DNA of 12,538 nt from an uncultured Prevotella sp. (GTDB taxonomy: Bacteria > Bacteroidota > Bacteroidia > Bacteroidales > Bacteroidaceae). Shown here in pieces: positions 1 through 7,059 of this stretch; positions within the stretch are counted from its first letter, which is position 1; every line of letters starts with the position of its first letter. Below the pieces are notes generated by a model. The model was not told the DNA's origin and did not search any database. It saw nothing but the letters and a program-made list of their open reading frames with translations. Location: assembly GCA_947303825.1 (NCBI GenBank), contig CAMYZK010000039.1:1-12538 (forward strand), in the 5' to 3' direction. A program made the translations under genes and the position numbers.

Positions 1-1
1 G

Positions 2-769
2 AAGTATGAAAATAAGCGCTTCTACCACATCTCTACCGACGAAGTCTATGGGGCCTTGGAGCTGACACACCCCGAGGGCATTGAGCCGCCGTTCACCACG
101 ACAGCTTCTTCTGCAGAACATCATTTGGCTTACGGTGATAAGTTCTTCCTGGAGACCACGAAGTACAATCCCCACTCACCGTACTCAGCAGCCAAGGCAT
201 CGTCAGACCACTTCGTCCGTGCGTACCACGATACCTACGGCATGCCCGTCATCGTTACCAACTGCTCGAACAATTACGGCCCTTATCAGTTCCCTGAGAA
301 ACTCATACCTTTGTTTATCAACAACATCCGCAACCGCAAGCCGCTACCCGTCTATGGTAAGGGAGAGAACGTGCGCGACTGGCTCTACGTGGAAGACCAT
401 GCACGTGCCATCGACATCATCTTCCATGAGGGAATGATTGCCGAGACCTACAACATCGGCGGCTTCAACGAGTGGAAGAACATTGACATCATCAAGGTGG
501 TCATCAACACCGTCGACCGTCTGCTGGGCCGCAAGGAGGGCGAGGACATGGATCTCATCACCTTCGTCACCGACCGTGCCGGCCACGATTTGCGCTATGC
601 TATCGACTCGTCGAAGCTCCAGAAGGAACTAGGATGGGAGCCCTCACTGCAGTTCGAGGAGGGCATCGAGAAGACCGTCCGCTGGTATCTCGACAACCAG
701 GAGTGGCTCGACAATGTCACCTCTGGCGACTACCAGAAGTATTACGAGAAGATGTATAACAACCGCTAA
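2..769 (+). CDS. rfbB: dTDP-glucose 4,6-dehydratase, 5' end cut off by window
   Basis: NAD-dependent extended-SDR enzyme converting dTDP-glucose to dTDP-4-keto-6-deoxyglucose, the common precursor of rhamnose and other deoxy or amino sugars of surface polysaccharides; cytoplasmic. The frame is open from base 2, and the first visible residues include [11 protein letters not shown], the family active-site segment with the Thr-Asp-Glu triad (codons 35-43). The SDR catalytic YxxxK appears as YSAAK (182-196), followed by the conserved [17 protein letters not shown] segment and, further on, [15 protein letters not shown]. About 255 codons are present, so roughly 100-130 N-terminal residues including the Rossmann glycine motif lie outside the window. 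The TTG at 56 is internal and not the start. It is followed 42 nt later by purT on the same strand. It supplies the substrate for the FdtA-like isomerase gene at 2090. Identification is firm. Confidence 0.95.
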   Translation, partial: KYENKRFYHISTDEVYGALELTHPEGIEPPFTTTASSAEHHLAYGDKFFLETTKYNPHSPYSAAKASSDHFVRAYHDTYGMPVIVTNCSNNYGPYQFPEKLIPLFINNIRNRKPLPVYGKGENVRDWLYVEDHARAIDIIFHEGMIAETYNIGGFNEWKNIDIIKVVINTVDRLLGRKEGEDMDLITFVTDRAGHDLRYAIDSSKLQKELGWEPSLQFEEGIEKTVRWYLDNQEWLDNVTSGDYQKYYEKMYNNR

Positions 770-777
770 ATTCGCGT

Positions 778-801
778 GCTATGCGGTTTTTGCCGCATAG
801 C
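778..801 (+). other. Perfect 9-bp hairpin between rfbB and purT
   Basis: GCTATGCGG (778-786) and CCGCATAGC (793-801) are perfect inverted complements around a TTTTTG loop. It begins 8 nt after the rfbB stop and ends 10 nt before the purT ATG. No T-tract follows it, so a classical intrinsic terminator is doubtful. It could be an RNA processing or 3'-end stabilising stem, or could modulate purT translation. Seen directly; the role is inferred. Confidence 0.55.
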
Positions 802-811
802 CTCTCCGACT

Positions 812-2014
812 ATGAAGAAGATACTATTATTAGGAAGCGGCGAACTGGGCAAGGAGTTTGTTATCGCCGCCATGCGTGCAGGTCAGTATGTGATTGCCTG
901 CGACCGCTACGACAACGCCCCTGCCATGCAGGTGGCCGACGAGCGCGAGGTGTTTTCCATGCTCGATGGCGATGCGCTGGAGGCCGTCGTCAGGAAGCAT
1001 CAGCCTGACATCATCGTCCCTGAGATAGAGGCCATCCGCACGGAACGGCTCTTCAAGTTCGAGGAAGAGGGTATACAGGTGGTCCCCTCGGCACGTGCTG
1101 TCAACTACACGATGAACCGTCGTGCCATTCGTGACCTTGCTGCCAAGGAACTCGGGCTAAGAACGGCTAAGTATTTCTATGCCAAGACCTTCGAGGAATT
1201 CAAGGCTGCTGCCGACGAGATTGGTTTCCCTTGCGTGGTGAAGCCTCTGATGTCATCGAGCGGTCACGGTCAGAGCTACGTGCATAATGATGGTGAACTT
1301 GAAACAGCATTCAAGGAGGCTATGGAGGGCAGTCGTGGCGATGTTAAGGAGGTTATCATCGAGGAGTTCATCGACTTCGACTCCGAGTTTACGCTCCTCA
1401 CCGTTACCCAGCAGCACGGCTGGCCCACACTGTTCTGTCCGCCAATAGGACACGTGCAGAAGGCAGGCGACTACCGTGAGTCATGGCAGCCCTACAAGAT
1501 TTCTGACGAGGCTTTGAAACAGGCTCAGATGATGGCCGACAAGGTGACGAAGGCACTCACGGGAGCCGGCATCTGGGGCGTTGAGTTCTTCCTGACAAAG
1601 CAGGGCGAAGTCATCTTCTCAGAACTGAGTCCGCGTCCGCATGATACTGGAATGGTAACACTGGGACATACCACAAACCTCAGCGAGTTCGAACTGCATC
1701 TGCGTGCTGTTCTCGGCCTGCCCATTGCCGGCATTCACCTGGAGCATGCCGGTGCTTCGGCAGTTATCTTGTCGCCAGTTGAGGCTAATACCCCCGTCGA
1801 CCGTTCACTACTTCCTTACAACCTTGAGGATGCCCTGAAAGAAGACCATACCCGTGTACGCATTTTTGGCAAGCCCGAGGCGCATAAGGGACGCCGTATG
1901 GGTGTCGTGCTCTGCTACGGTGAGGTAGGCGACGATGTCAACGCACTCCGAGAAAAGGCAAAACGCCTGGCTAAGACGGTGCTTGGCACAGACCCGTATG
2001 CGAAGTTAAGGTAA
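812..2014 (+). CDS. purT: Formate-dependent phosphoribosylglycinamide formyltransferase (GAR transformylase 2)
   Basis: ATP-grasp enzyme making formyl-GAR from GAR, formate and ATP in the third step of de novo purine synthesis; cytoplasmic. From ATG 812 the protein is 400 residues, close to the usual 390-400. It begins [20 protein letters not shown], the N-terminal nucleotide-like fold with GSGELGKE. Next come [13 protein letters not shown], then the ATP-grasp domain with [14 protein letters not shown] and [15 protein letters not shown]. The metal and substrate motif [17 protein letters not shown] follows, with E271 and S273-G279. An in-frame GTG at 776 would add 12 residues encoded across the 778-801 hairpin with no homology to the family start, so ATG 812 is chosen. 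There is no Shine-Dalgarno, as is common in Bacteroidetes. It sits between nucleotide-sugar genes, an unusual neighbour for a purine gene. Confidence 0.95.
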   Translation: MKKILLLGSGELGKEFVIAAMRAGQYVIACDRYDNAPAMQVADEREVFSMLDGDALEAVVRKHQPDIIVPEIEAIRTERLFKFEEEGIQVVPSARAVNYTMNRRAIRDLAAKELGLRTAKYFYAKTFEEFKAAADEIGFPCVVKPLMSSSGHGQSYVHNDGELETAFKEAMEGSRGDVKEVIIEEFIDFDSEFTLLTVTQQHGWPTLFCPPIGHVQKAGDYRESWQPYKISDEALKQAQMMADKVTKALTGAGIWGVEFFLTKQGEVIFSELSPRPHDTGMVTLGHTTNLSEFELHLRAVLGLPIAGIHLEHAGASAVILSPVEANTPVDRSLLPYNLEDALKEDHTRVRIFGKPEAHKGRRMGVVLCYGEVGDDVNALREKAKRLAKTVLGTDPYAKLR

Positions 2015-2089
2015 GGGGACTGCCCCAATTCCCTCCAAAAGTGGGTGTATAAATACATAAAGAGCGTTGAGTACTTCAATACATATCAA

Positions 2090-2596
2090 ATGGAAATGAA
2101 GGAAGAACAATTGCAACAGGTAACCAAACATTCCTCCCTTGGGGAGGTTTCTTGCATTGGCAAGCACCCTTCGGTCGAGCGGGGTGGGTCTTATGCTCTG
2201 ATAGACCTTCCTAAGATAGTAGACCCCCGAGGCAATCTGACGGTGGCCGAGCAGATGAAGAACATACCGTTCGACATAGCCCGTGTCTATTGGACATACG
2301 ACGTGCCGAGTGGCGAGCGGCGTGGAGGTCATGCCCACCGCACCTGTCAGGAAATAGTCATTGCCGTCAGCGGCTCGTTCGATGTTACTGTTGATGACGG
2401 ACTGGGAGGCAAGGAGATATATCACCTGAACCATCCCTACCAAGGTTTGTATATAGGTACAGGCGTGTGGCGCACTCTAGAGGACTTCTCCAGCGGTGCC
2501 GTTTGTTTAGTGCTTGCCTCAGAACTGTTTGACGAAGATGAGTACATATACGAATACGAAGAATTCTTGGAATGTGTCCGCCCCGCTCGATCTTAA
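2090..2596 (+). CDS. FdtA/WxcM-like dTDP-4-keto-6-deoxyglucose 3,4-ketoisomerase
   Basis: Cupin-fold isomerase family (FdtA/QdtA, WxcM C-terminal domain) that moves the keto group of dTDP-4-keto-6-deoxyglucose from C4 to C3, ahead of transamination to a 3-amino sugar. Visible family features in order: ALIDLPKIVDPRGNLTVAEQ, the cupin core VPSGERRGGHAHRTCQE with the active-site His pair, GSFDVTVDDG, the PYQGLYIGTGVWRTLEDFS segment, and the C-terminal LASELFDEDEYIYEYEEFL. About 35 residues before ALIDLPKI have no counterpart that I recognise. They are partly encoded by GC-rich hairpin-like DNA (2133-2188). Start choice is uncertain: ATG 2090 or 2096, or GTG 2045. rfbB upstream makes the substrate. 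The stereochemical product (Fuc3N or Qui3N type) cannot be told from sequence. The 3' end overlaps the acyltransferase gene. Confidence 0.86.
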   Translation: MEMKEEQLQQVTKHSSLGEVSCIGKHPSVERGGSYALIDLPKIVDPRGNLTVAEQMKNIPFDIARVYWTYDVPSGERRGGHAHRTCQEIVIAVSGSFDVTVDDGLGGKEIYHLNHPYQGLYIGTGVWRTLEDFSSGAVCLVLASELFDEDEYIYEYEEFLECVRPARS

Positions 2597-3566
2597 GGTC
2601 AATCGGGGTGGGCTCTTCGAGATTGTTCGATATAGCCCTGACCTCAAGGCTGAATGGGATGCCTTCGTGTCGCAGTCAAAGAATGGGACATTCCTTTTCT
2701 TCCGCGACTACATGGACTATCATAGCGACCGTTTTGCCGACTTCTCGCTGATGTTCTATCTGGATGGACGCCTCTTTGCGTTGTTGCCTGCCAACAGAGA
2801 GAGTGATGCTCTTTGGTCGCATCATGGTCTTACTTATGGTGGACTGATAATGAGTGACCGGACGACAGTAGCAAGAACGCAACAGCTGTTTTTGGAACTG
2901 AATGTTTTTCTGCAGAGACAGAGATTCAACAGGGTGGTATACAAGCATATACCGTGGGTATACGCCAGCATTCCTTCTGAGGAAGACCTGTATGCTTTGT
3001 CTAGTGTTTGCCATGCCTCCATAAAATGCAGGAACGTGTCTTCCGTAGTGCAGTTATCCAAAAGACTTCCTCTTTCCACCTTGCGAAAAAGGGGACTGAA
3101 ACGCGCACAAAGGGCTGACCTGACGGTGCAGGAATGTGCCGACTTCGCCACGTTTTGGCAACTGTTGGAGTCCCATCTTCTTCAGAAGTACAATGCTCGT
3201 CCCATTCACACGCTCTCTGAGATATCCTTGCTGAAAAAACGTTTCTCAGACAACATACGTCTATATACTGTTTGTCATGGTAATGAGCTGTTGGGTGGGA
3301 CGGTGTTGTATGTAGATGGACGTATAGCCAAGACACAATATATTTCAGCTTCAGAAACCGGACAAAAGGAAGGTGCATTAGACCTTCTTTTCTACCAGTT
3401 GATGGAGGATTATTCATGTAGAGGATTGTGCTACTTCGACTATGGCACTTCAAACCTTGTGGGTAGCGATGCACTTCATGAGTCGCTGATTTTCCAGAAG
3501 GAAGGGTTCGGCGGTCGGGCAGTATGCTACGATACCTACGAATGGAACCTTTCTTTTAGACCTTAA
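2538..3566 (+). CDS. GNAT/FemAB-like N-acyltransferase
   Basis: Probable acyl-CoA dependent acyltransferase of the FemAB-like/Acetyltransf_6 type, about 340 residues with two GNAT-like halves. The first half contains GTFLFFRDYMDYHSDRF and FYLDGRLFALLPAN. The second contains the basic KRGLKRAQRADL stretch, then ELLGGTVLYVDGRIAKTQYISAS, and ends with LCYFDYGTSN and GFGGRAVCYDTYEW. Genes of this type often follow fdtA-like genes, so the inferred role is acylation of the 3-amino group of a dTDP-sugar; an envelope-related role is also possible. The only in-frame ATG is 2538, giving a 59-nt overlap with the preceding gene. GTG 2574 gives a 23-nt overlap and lies nearer the expected family start (around LFEIVRYSPDLK). 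Translational coupling is likely. The gene looks less GC-rich than its neighbours. Family call moderate; substrate inferred. Confidence 0.75.
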   Translation: MSTYTNTKNSWNVSAPLDLKVNRGGLFEIVRYSPDLKAEWDAFVSQSKNGTFLFFRDYMDYHSDRFADFSLMFYLDGRLFALLPANRESDALWSHHGLTYGGLIMSDRTTVARTQQLFLELNVFLQRQRFNRVVYKHIPWVYASIPSEEDLYALSSVCHASIKCRNVSSVVQLSKRLPLSTLRKRGLKRAQRADLTVQECADFATFWQLLESHLLQKYNARPIHTLSEISLLKKRFSDNIRLYTVCHGNELLGGTVLYVDGRIAKTQYISASETGQKEGALDLLFYQLMEDYSCRGLCYFDYGTSNLVGSDALHESLIFQKEGFGGRAVCYDTYEWNLSFRP

Positions 3567-3618
3567 GAGTCTTGTTTGTTCTGACGGGCGGCCTGATCTA
3601 CAGAGCAAAGACAGCTTA

Positions 3619-3700
3619 TATGTACAGGGCTATGTACAGGGTTATGTTACAGGGTTATGTTACAGGGTTATGTTACAGGGTTATGTTACAGGGTTATGTA
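3619..3700 (+). repeat. 13-nt tandem repeat array upstream of the peptide promoter
   Basis: Four perfect head-to-tail copies of TTATGTTACAGGG occupy 3642-3693. Two 11-12 nt variants (TATGTACAGGG, CTATGTACAGGG) precede them at 3619-3641, and a partial TTATGTA follows at 3694-3700. The unit is not a multiple of three and the overlying reading frame has no recognisable protein, so it is non-coding. The edge copies contain the palindrome TGTACA, twice with 6-nt spacing at 3621-3638. The array ends 31 nt before the -33 element of the promoter at 3732, the place expected for upstream activator or operator sites. It could also be a copy-number-variable tract. Confidence 0.93.
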
Positions 3701-3731
3701 AAAGAAAAAGATAAGAAAAGCAATGTTTTTC

Positions 3732-3762
3732 TTTGCCGTAACAAAAAAAATGATTATCTTTG
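3732..3762 (+). promoter_or_regulatory. Bacteroidetes consensus promoter for the peptide/export operon
   Basis: TTTG (3732-3735), a 19-nt spacer, and TATCTTTG (3755-3762) match the -33 TTTG / -7 TAnnTTTG consensus used by the Bacteroidetes primary sigma factor. Transcription would begin near 3767-3771, leaving a leader of about 15-18 nt before ATG 3785. A further TGTACA palindrome lies at 3775-3780 in that leader. No equally good promoter was found before the export genes, so this one probably drives the operon. Confidence 0.85.
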
Positions 3763-3784
3763 CAGTCTAATAAATGTACAAAAC

Positions 3785-3901
3785 ATGAAGACGAATAAGG
3801 ACCATTATCTGGAACGTATACAACTGACCGACGAGCAGCTCGACGAGGTAGTTGGCGGAGCACAGGGTGCTACTCGTCCAAGCTGGTACCGGGGGAGTTA
3901 A
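3785..3901 (+). CDS. Double-glycine leader peptide precursor (secreted peptide/bacteriocin candidate), 38 aa
   Basis: A 38-residue peptide starting at the first ATG after the consensus promoter. Residues 1-25 look like a GG leader: amphipathic and acidic, with LTDEQLDEVVGG at 14-25 giving the hydrophobic positions and terminal Gly-Gly read by C39 peptidases. Predicted cleavage after G25 releases the core AQGATRPSWYRGS (13 residues, two Arg, no Cys, Trp-Tyr pair). The three downstream genes encode an adaptor, a C39-ABC exporter and a second ABC exporter, as expected for processing and export. No modification enzyme is adjacent, so the product may be unmodified. The last codon (Ser) and the stop come from the (GAGTTAR)3 repeat, so the C-terminus may have been set by that repeat. 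The frame stays open upstream to 3572 but crosses the tandem array and promoter, so ATG 3785 is the start. The activity is unknown: toxin, signal or other. Confidence 0.78.
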   Translation: MKTNKDHYLERIQLTDEQLDEVVGGAQGATRPSWYRGS

Positions 3902-3915
3902 GAGTTAGGAGTTAA
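3895..3915 (+). repeat. (GAGTTAR)3 heptad repeat overlapping the peptide stop codon
   Basis: Three 7-nt units GAGTTAA, GAGTTAG, GAGTTAA. Because 7 is 1 modulo 3, the TAA (3899), TAG (3906) and TAA (3913) codons fall in all three forward frames. The first is the stop of the peptide gene. The same arrangement occurs after yggS on the other strand (10453-10470). I recall this as a dispersed Bacteroidetes intergenic repeat of unknown function. Confidence 0.85.
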
Positions 3916-4020
3916 GAAGAATCGTCTACGGCGAGTAAGATTCGAAGTAAGAAGTGCAAGAAGTAGTGCGCTCGGCTCTTCCGCTTCGCTTTGGAACTTT
4001 CACTTTTCACTTATTTAAGT
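3916..4020. other. Repeat-like intergenic spacer before the HlyD gene
   Basis: The left part has AAGTAAGAAGTGCAAGAAG-like sequence and the right part CTTTCACTTTTCACTTATT, which is loosely its inverted complement. They frame a GC-richer centre (about 3966-3997). This resembles dispersed intergenic repeats I recall from Bacteroidetes genomes. There is no ATG-started reading frame of note on either strand, so no immunity gene is hidden here. Possible RNA structure or attenuation between precursor and exporter is inferred. Confidence 0.4.
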
Positions 4021-4044
4021 TCCTGGATTTATAAATAAAAGAAA

Positions 4045-4890
4045 ATGAGCGAGGTTTTCAACGAAGAATCACTGTCATCACTTCACGGCGAGCAGAACGA
4101 AGGCGAGGAGATGGCCCGTGTCTCACATCCTTCACTGCTTTTCGTACTTGTAGCCATGCTCACGCTGTGTGCCGTGGCTGCCTATTGGTGTGCCTTTGGA
4201 ACCATCAACTACAAGGTGACGGCACAGGGCGTGGTGTTTCCCTTCGATAAGCCTGTCGGCGTAAGTGCTGTTACCGACGGCAGTGTAAAGCATATACTGA
4301 CGAGCCATGGGGCTACAGTAAAGAAAGGCGATGCACTGCTTGAGGTGCGTACCCAGGACAGCACTATCACCGTTCTGGCACCCGGCGACGGCACGGTACT
4401 CACCTACCGCGCTGAAGAGGAGGAGTTCAAGGAGGGCGACAACATTGCATGGCTGATGCCCAATGAAAGTGTGGATACCAGGCGAGAGATGCTGGTATAC
4501 GTTGGCTTTGACGACCTGCGCGACCTGGAGCCGGGACAGCAGGTGCAGGTGACACCTGCCGACTTGCAGCGCGAGGACTGCGGCTATGCCTACGGCCGCA
4601 TACTGAGTATAGAACGCTATCCTACCGACCGCAACGAGGTGGCCAGCCGCTTGAAACTTGCTCCATTGGCATCATTCATAGGCGACGGGGCCGTCTACGA
4701 AGTTAAGGTCTTGCTAGATGCTGCCGACAAGGATAGCACCACGCTGAAGTGGAGCCGCGAGAAGAGCAGCCGCCTGAAGATGGGTACTGGAACGCTGTGC
4801 GACGTGCATGTCATTACCGAGAAGAAACGAGTGTGGGAGGTACTGGTTGGCAAGGTGTCGGACGCTATTGACGATATAGCAGGGCTGTAA
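4045..4890 (+). CDS. HlyD-family adaptor, NHLP-type bacteriocin secretion protein
   Basis: Periplasmic membrane-fusion adaptor linking the inner-membrane ABC exporter to an outer-membrane channel. 281 residues: a short acidic cytoplasmic N-terminus, one membrane anchor (about 29-51, LLFVLVAMLTLCAVAAYWCAF), then a beta-barrel/lipoyl-type segment with TAQGVVFPFDKPVGVSAV, GSVKHILTSHGATVKKGDAL and APGDGTVLTY. After that come DLRDLEPGQQVQVTPADL and a C-terminal beta domain. The long coiled-coil hairpin of classical HlyD is absent, as in the short NHLM/NHLP secretion proteins (TIGR03794 type, from memory). ATG 4045 follows an A-rich AAATAAAAGAAA stretch. Its stop is 1 nt from the start of the C39-ABC gene, so the two are co-translated. 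No outer-membrane partner gene is in the window. Confidence 0.9.
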   Translation: MSEVFNEESLSSLHGEQNEGEEMARVSHPSLLFVLVAMLTLCAVAAYWCAFGTINYKVTAQGVVFPFDKPVGVSAVTDGSVKHILTSHGATVKKGDALLEVRTQDSTITVLAPGDGTVLTYRAEEEEFKEGDNIAWLMPNESVDTRREMLVYVGFDDLRDLEPGQQVQVTPADLQREDCGYAYGRILSIERYPTDRNEVASRLKLAPLASFIGDGAVYEVKVLLDAADKDSTTLKWSREKSSRLKMGTGTLCDVHVITEKKRVWEVLVGKVSDAIDDIAGL

Positions 4891-4891
4891 T

Positions 4892-7024
4892 ATGGGAAAG
4901 ACAGTGCGCGTGCCGATGGTGATGCAAATGGAGGCGCTGGAATGCGGTGCCGCCGCCTTGTCTATGATATTGGCCTATCATGGCAAGTGGATACCTTTGG
5001 AGCAGGTGCGTGAGACTTGCGGAGTAAGCCGCGACGGGACATCGGCAAAGAGTCTTCTTCTTGCAGCTCGGCAGTATGGAATGGAGGCCCAAGGCTACCG
5101 GGTGGAACCAGAATCCCTGAATGGCATGCAGCCTTCCATCATACATTGGAACTTCAACCATTTCGTGGTGTTCAAGGGATTTAGCCACGGAAAAGCATAC
5201 ATCAATGACCCTGCCTCCGGCCCCATAGAAATGAGTATGGAGCAGTTCCGGCGCTCTTTCACCGGTGTGGCACTGGAATTTAAACCAACAGCCGACTTCA
5301 AACCAGAAGGGGCTCCCATCAGCATTTTTTCATACGTAAAGAAATATCTCAGCGGAGGGCGAGAGGCTTTCTGGCTCACGTTTATGTTCAGTCTGCTTGC
5401 TGCTTTCGTGGCCATCAGCGTACCGCTGTTTACCAATATCTTCTTCGACGAGATACTGTCGGGGCGCAATCCCGACTGGGGCACCACGTTCATACTTGCC
5501 ATGACGGTGGTGGCGCTCTTCAGCTTCCTGCTGGAGCTGCTCAAAGACCGTTACTCCCTGCGTATAGCCGGCTCACTGGCCATGAAAGGCAACGTGAGCT
5601 ACCTGAGGCACCTGCTGCATCTGCCCATGACATTCTTCTCCATGCGCTATGTGGGCGACCTGCAGCAGCGGCAGCACCTTAACGAGAGCATCACCAAGTC
5701 GCTCGTCGACGTGCTCGCACCACAGCTCATCAACATAGCCCTGCTGGTGCTCTATCTGCTCCTGATGTTCAACTATAGCTTTACACTCTCGATGGTAGGC
5801 ATCACGGCAGCTCTCTTCAACCTTGCACTCATACAGTGGTTCGCACAGAAACGTGTTAACCTGATACGAACAGTGGAACAGAGCGAAGGTAAGTATTTCT
5901 CGGCCACCCTCTCGTGCATAGACAACATGGAGAGCATCAAGGCTGCTGGGGCCGAGACAGGATTCTTTGCCTATTGGAGTGGACTGTGGGCACACAAGTT
6001 TAATGTGGCCAACGATGCCGACGACCAGGAGATACGCATGGGAGTGGTGCCGGTGATGGTGTCGGGGCTTGTCGATGCATCAGTACTGATACTGGGTGCG
6101 CTGTTCATTCTTAAGGGTGAGCTGACCATAGGCATGCTTATGGCCTTCCAGGGGTTTATGACATCGTTCATCACCCCCGTGAGCGAGGTCGTTGGGGCAA
6201 GCCAGAAGATAATAGAGATGCGGTCGCAGATGGAGCGTGTGGACGACGTGATGAAATATCCTGCCGACATGCGCGGCGATCAGAGTCACATGGCCGAGGG
6301 AAAGCTGGGTGGAGAGGTAGAACTGAGAAACGTTACCTTTGGTTATTCCCCCATGCAGCCACCACTCATCGAGAACTTCTCACTGCACATTGAACCAGGG
6401 CACTCCGTGGCACTTGTGGGGGGCAGTGGATGCGGAAAGTCGACAATAGCAAAGTTGATAACAGGGCTATACAAGCCGTGGAGCGGAGAGGTGCTCTTCG
6501 ACGGCAGGCCGCTGGAGACCATCAGCCCCGAAGAGTTGACCAACTCAGTGGCCGCTATCGACCAGAACATTGTGCTCTTCGATGACACTGTAGCACAGAA
6601 CATACGTATGTGGGACCAGTCGATAGAAGACTTCACCATGATGATGGCATGTAACGATGCACAGATAAGGGCCGACATAGTGAGCCGTCCCGACGGATTT
6701 GCCACAAGGCTCGTGCACGGCGGACAGAACTTCAGCGGCGGACAGCGTCAACGTATGGAGATTGCAACGGCACTGGCAAAGGAACCTGTGGTGCTCATCC
6801 TCGACGAGGCGACAAGTGCTCTTGACCCTAAGACCGAGGACGAGGTGATGCAGGCTGTAAGGATGATGGGGCCGACGATGGTTATCGTGGCGCACAGACT
6901 GAGCACCATACGCGACTGTGACGAGATAATAGTTTTAGATCAGGGACGAATCATACAACGCGGTACGCATGATGAGCTTATGGCACAGGAAGGCATGTAT
7001 CGTGAACTGATGAGAAGCGAATAA
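4892..7024 (+). CDS. C39 peptidase-containing ABC exporter (PCAT), NHLP type
   Basis: Bifunctional inner-membrane protein that cuts GG leaders and exports the core peptide. 710 residues. The N-terminal C39 domain (about 5-125) has oxyanion Gln12, catalytic Cys18 in ALECGAAALSM, His90 in NFNHFVVFKGF and Asp106 in INDP, so the triad is intact. The six-helix ABC permease spans about 155-430; hydrophobic segments are visible near 160-181, 199-217, 275-315 and 385-425. The ATPase has Walker A GGSGCGKST (510-518), signature FSGGQRQR (614-621), Walker B VVLILDE with D638/E639, and H-loop His668. Length and order fit the NHLM ABC1 family (TIGR03796 type, from memory). It directly follows the adaptor gene. 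The expected substrate is the 38-aa GG peptide at 3785. Confidence 0.95.
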   Translation: MGKTVRVPMVMQMEALECGAAALSMILAYHGKWIPLEQVRETCGVSRDGTSAKSLLLAARQYGMEAQGYRVEPESLNGMQPSIIHWNFNHFVVFKGFSHGKAYINDPASGPIEMSMEQFRRSFTGVALEFKPTADFKPEGAPISIFSYVKKYLSGGREAFWLTFMFSLLAAFVAISVPLFTNIFFDEILSGRNPDWGTTFILAMTVVALFSFLLELLKDRYSLRIAGSLAMKGNVSYLRHLLHLPMTFFSMRYVGDLQQRQHLNESITKSLVDVLAPQLINIALLVLYLLLMFNYSFTLSMVGITAALFNLALIQWFAQKRVNLIRTVEQSEGKYFSATLSCIDNMESIKAAGAETGFFAYWSGLWAHKFNVANDADDQEIRMGVVPVMVSGLVDASVLILGALFILKGELTIGMLMAFQGFMTSFITPVSEVVGASQKIIEMRSQMERVDDVMKYPADMRGDQSHMAEGKLGGEVELRNVTFGYSPMQPPLIENFSLHIEPGHSVALVGGSGCGKSTIAKLITGLYKPWSGEVLFDGRPLETISPEELTNSVAAIDQNIVLFDDTVAQNIRMWDQSIEDFTMMMACNDAQIRADIVSRPDGFATRLVHGGQNFSGGQRQRMEIATALAKEPVVLILDEATSALDPKTEDEVMQAVRMMGPTMVIVAHRLSTIRDCDEIIVLDQGRIIQRGTHDELMAQEGMYRELMRSE

Positions 7025-7059
7025 CCCTACAACACCTACCCACACCTACAAAAAAGACT

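Noticed and set aside
776..811. GTG start for purT adding 12 residues
   Set aside because: The extra residues come from the perfect hairpin and match nothing in the family; [13 protein letters not shown] from ATG 812 is the normal N-terminus.
2006..2443. 145-residue minus-strand frame overlapping the FdtA-like gene
   Set aside because: The opposite strand carries the conserved RGGHAH cupin gene; no independent coding evidence was seen for this frame.
3619..3700. CRISPR-like array
   Set aside because: The repeat units are directly adjacent with no spacers and the unit is only 13 nt; no cas genes are nearby.
3572..3784. Upstream extension of the small-peptide frame to a 109-residue protein
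   Set aside because: The extension translates the 13-nt tandem array, the promoter and the leader; the repeated residues shift with the 13-nt period. ATG 3785 follows a consensus promoter and starts a proper GG leader.
3990..4019. Second Bacteroidetes promoter before the HlyD gene
   Set aside because: TTTG at 3990-3993 is followed after 18 nt by TATTTAAG, which keeps only part of the TAnnTTTG box; too weak to call.
7025..7059. CCTAC-rich 35-nt spacer between the two ABC exporters as a regulatory repeat
   Set aside because: The three CCTAC motifs are short and unevenly spaced; the spacer is easily explained as a low-structure leader before the ATG.
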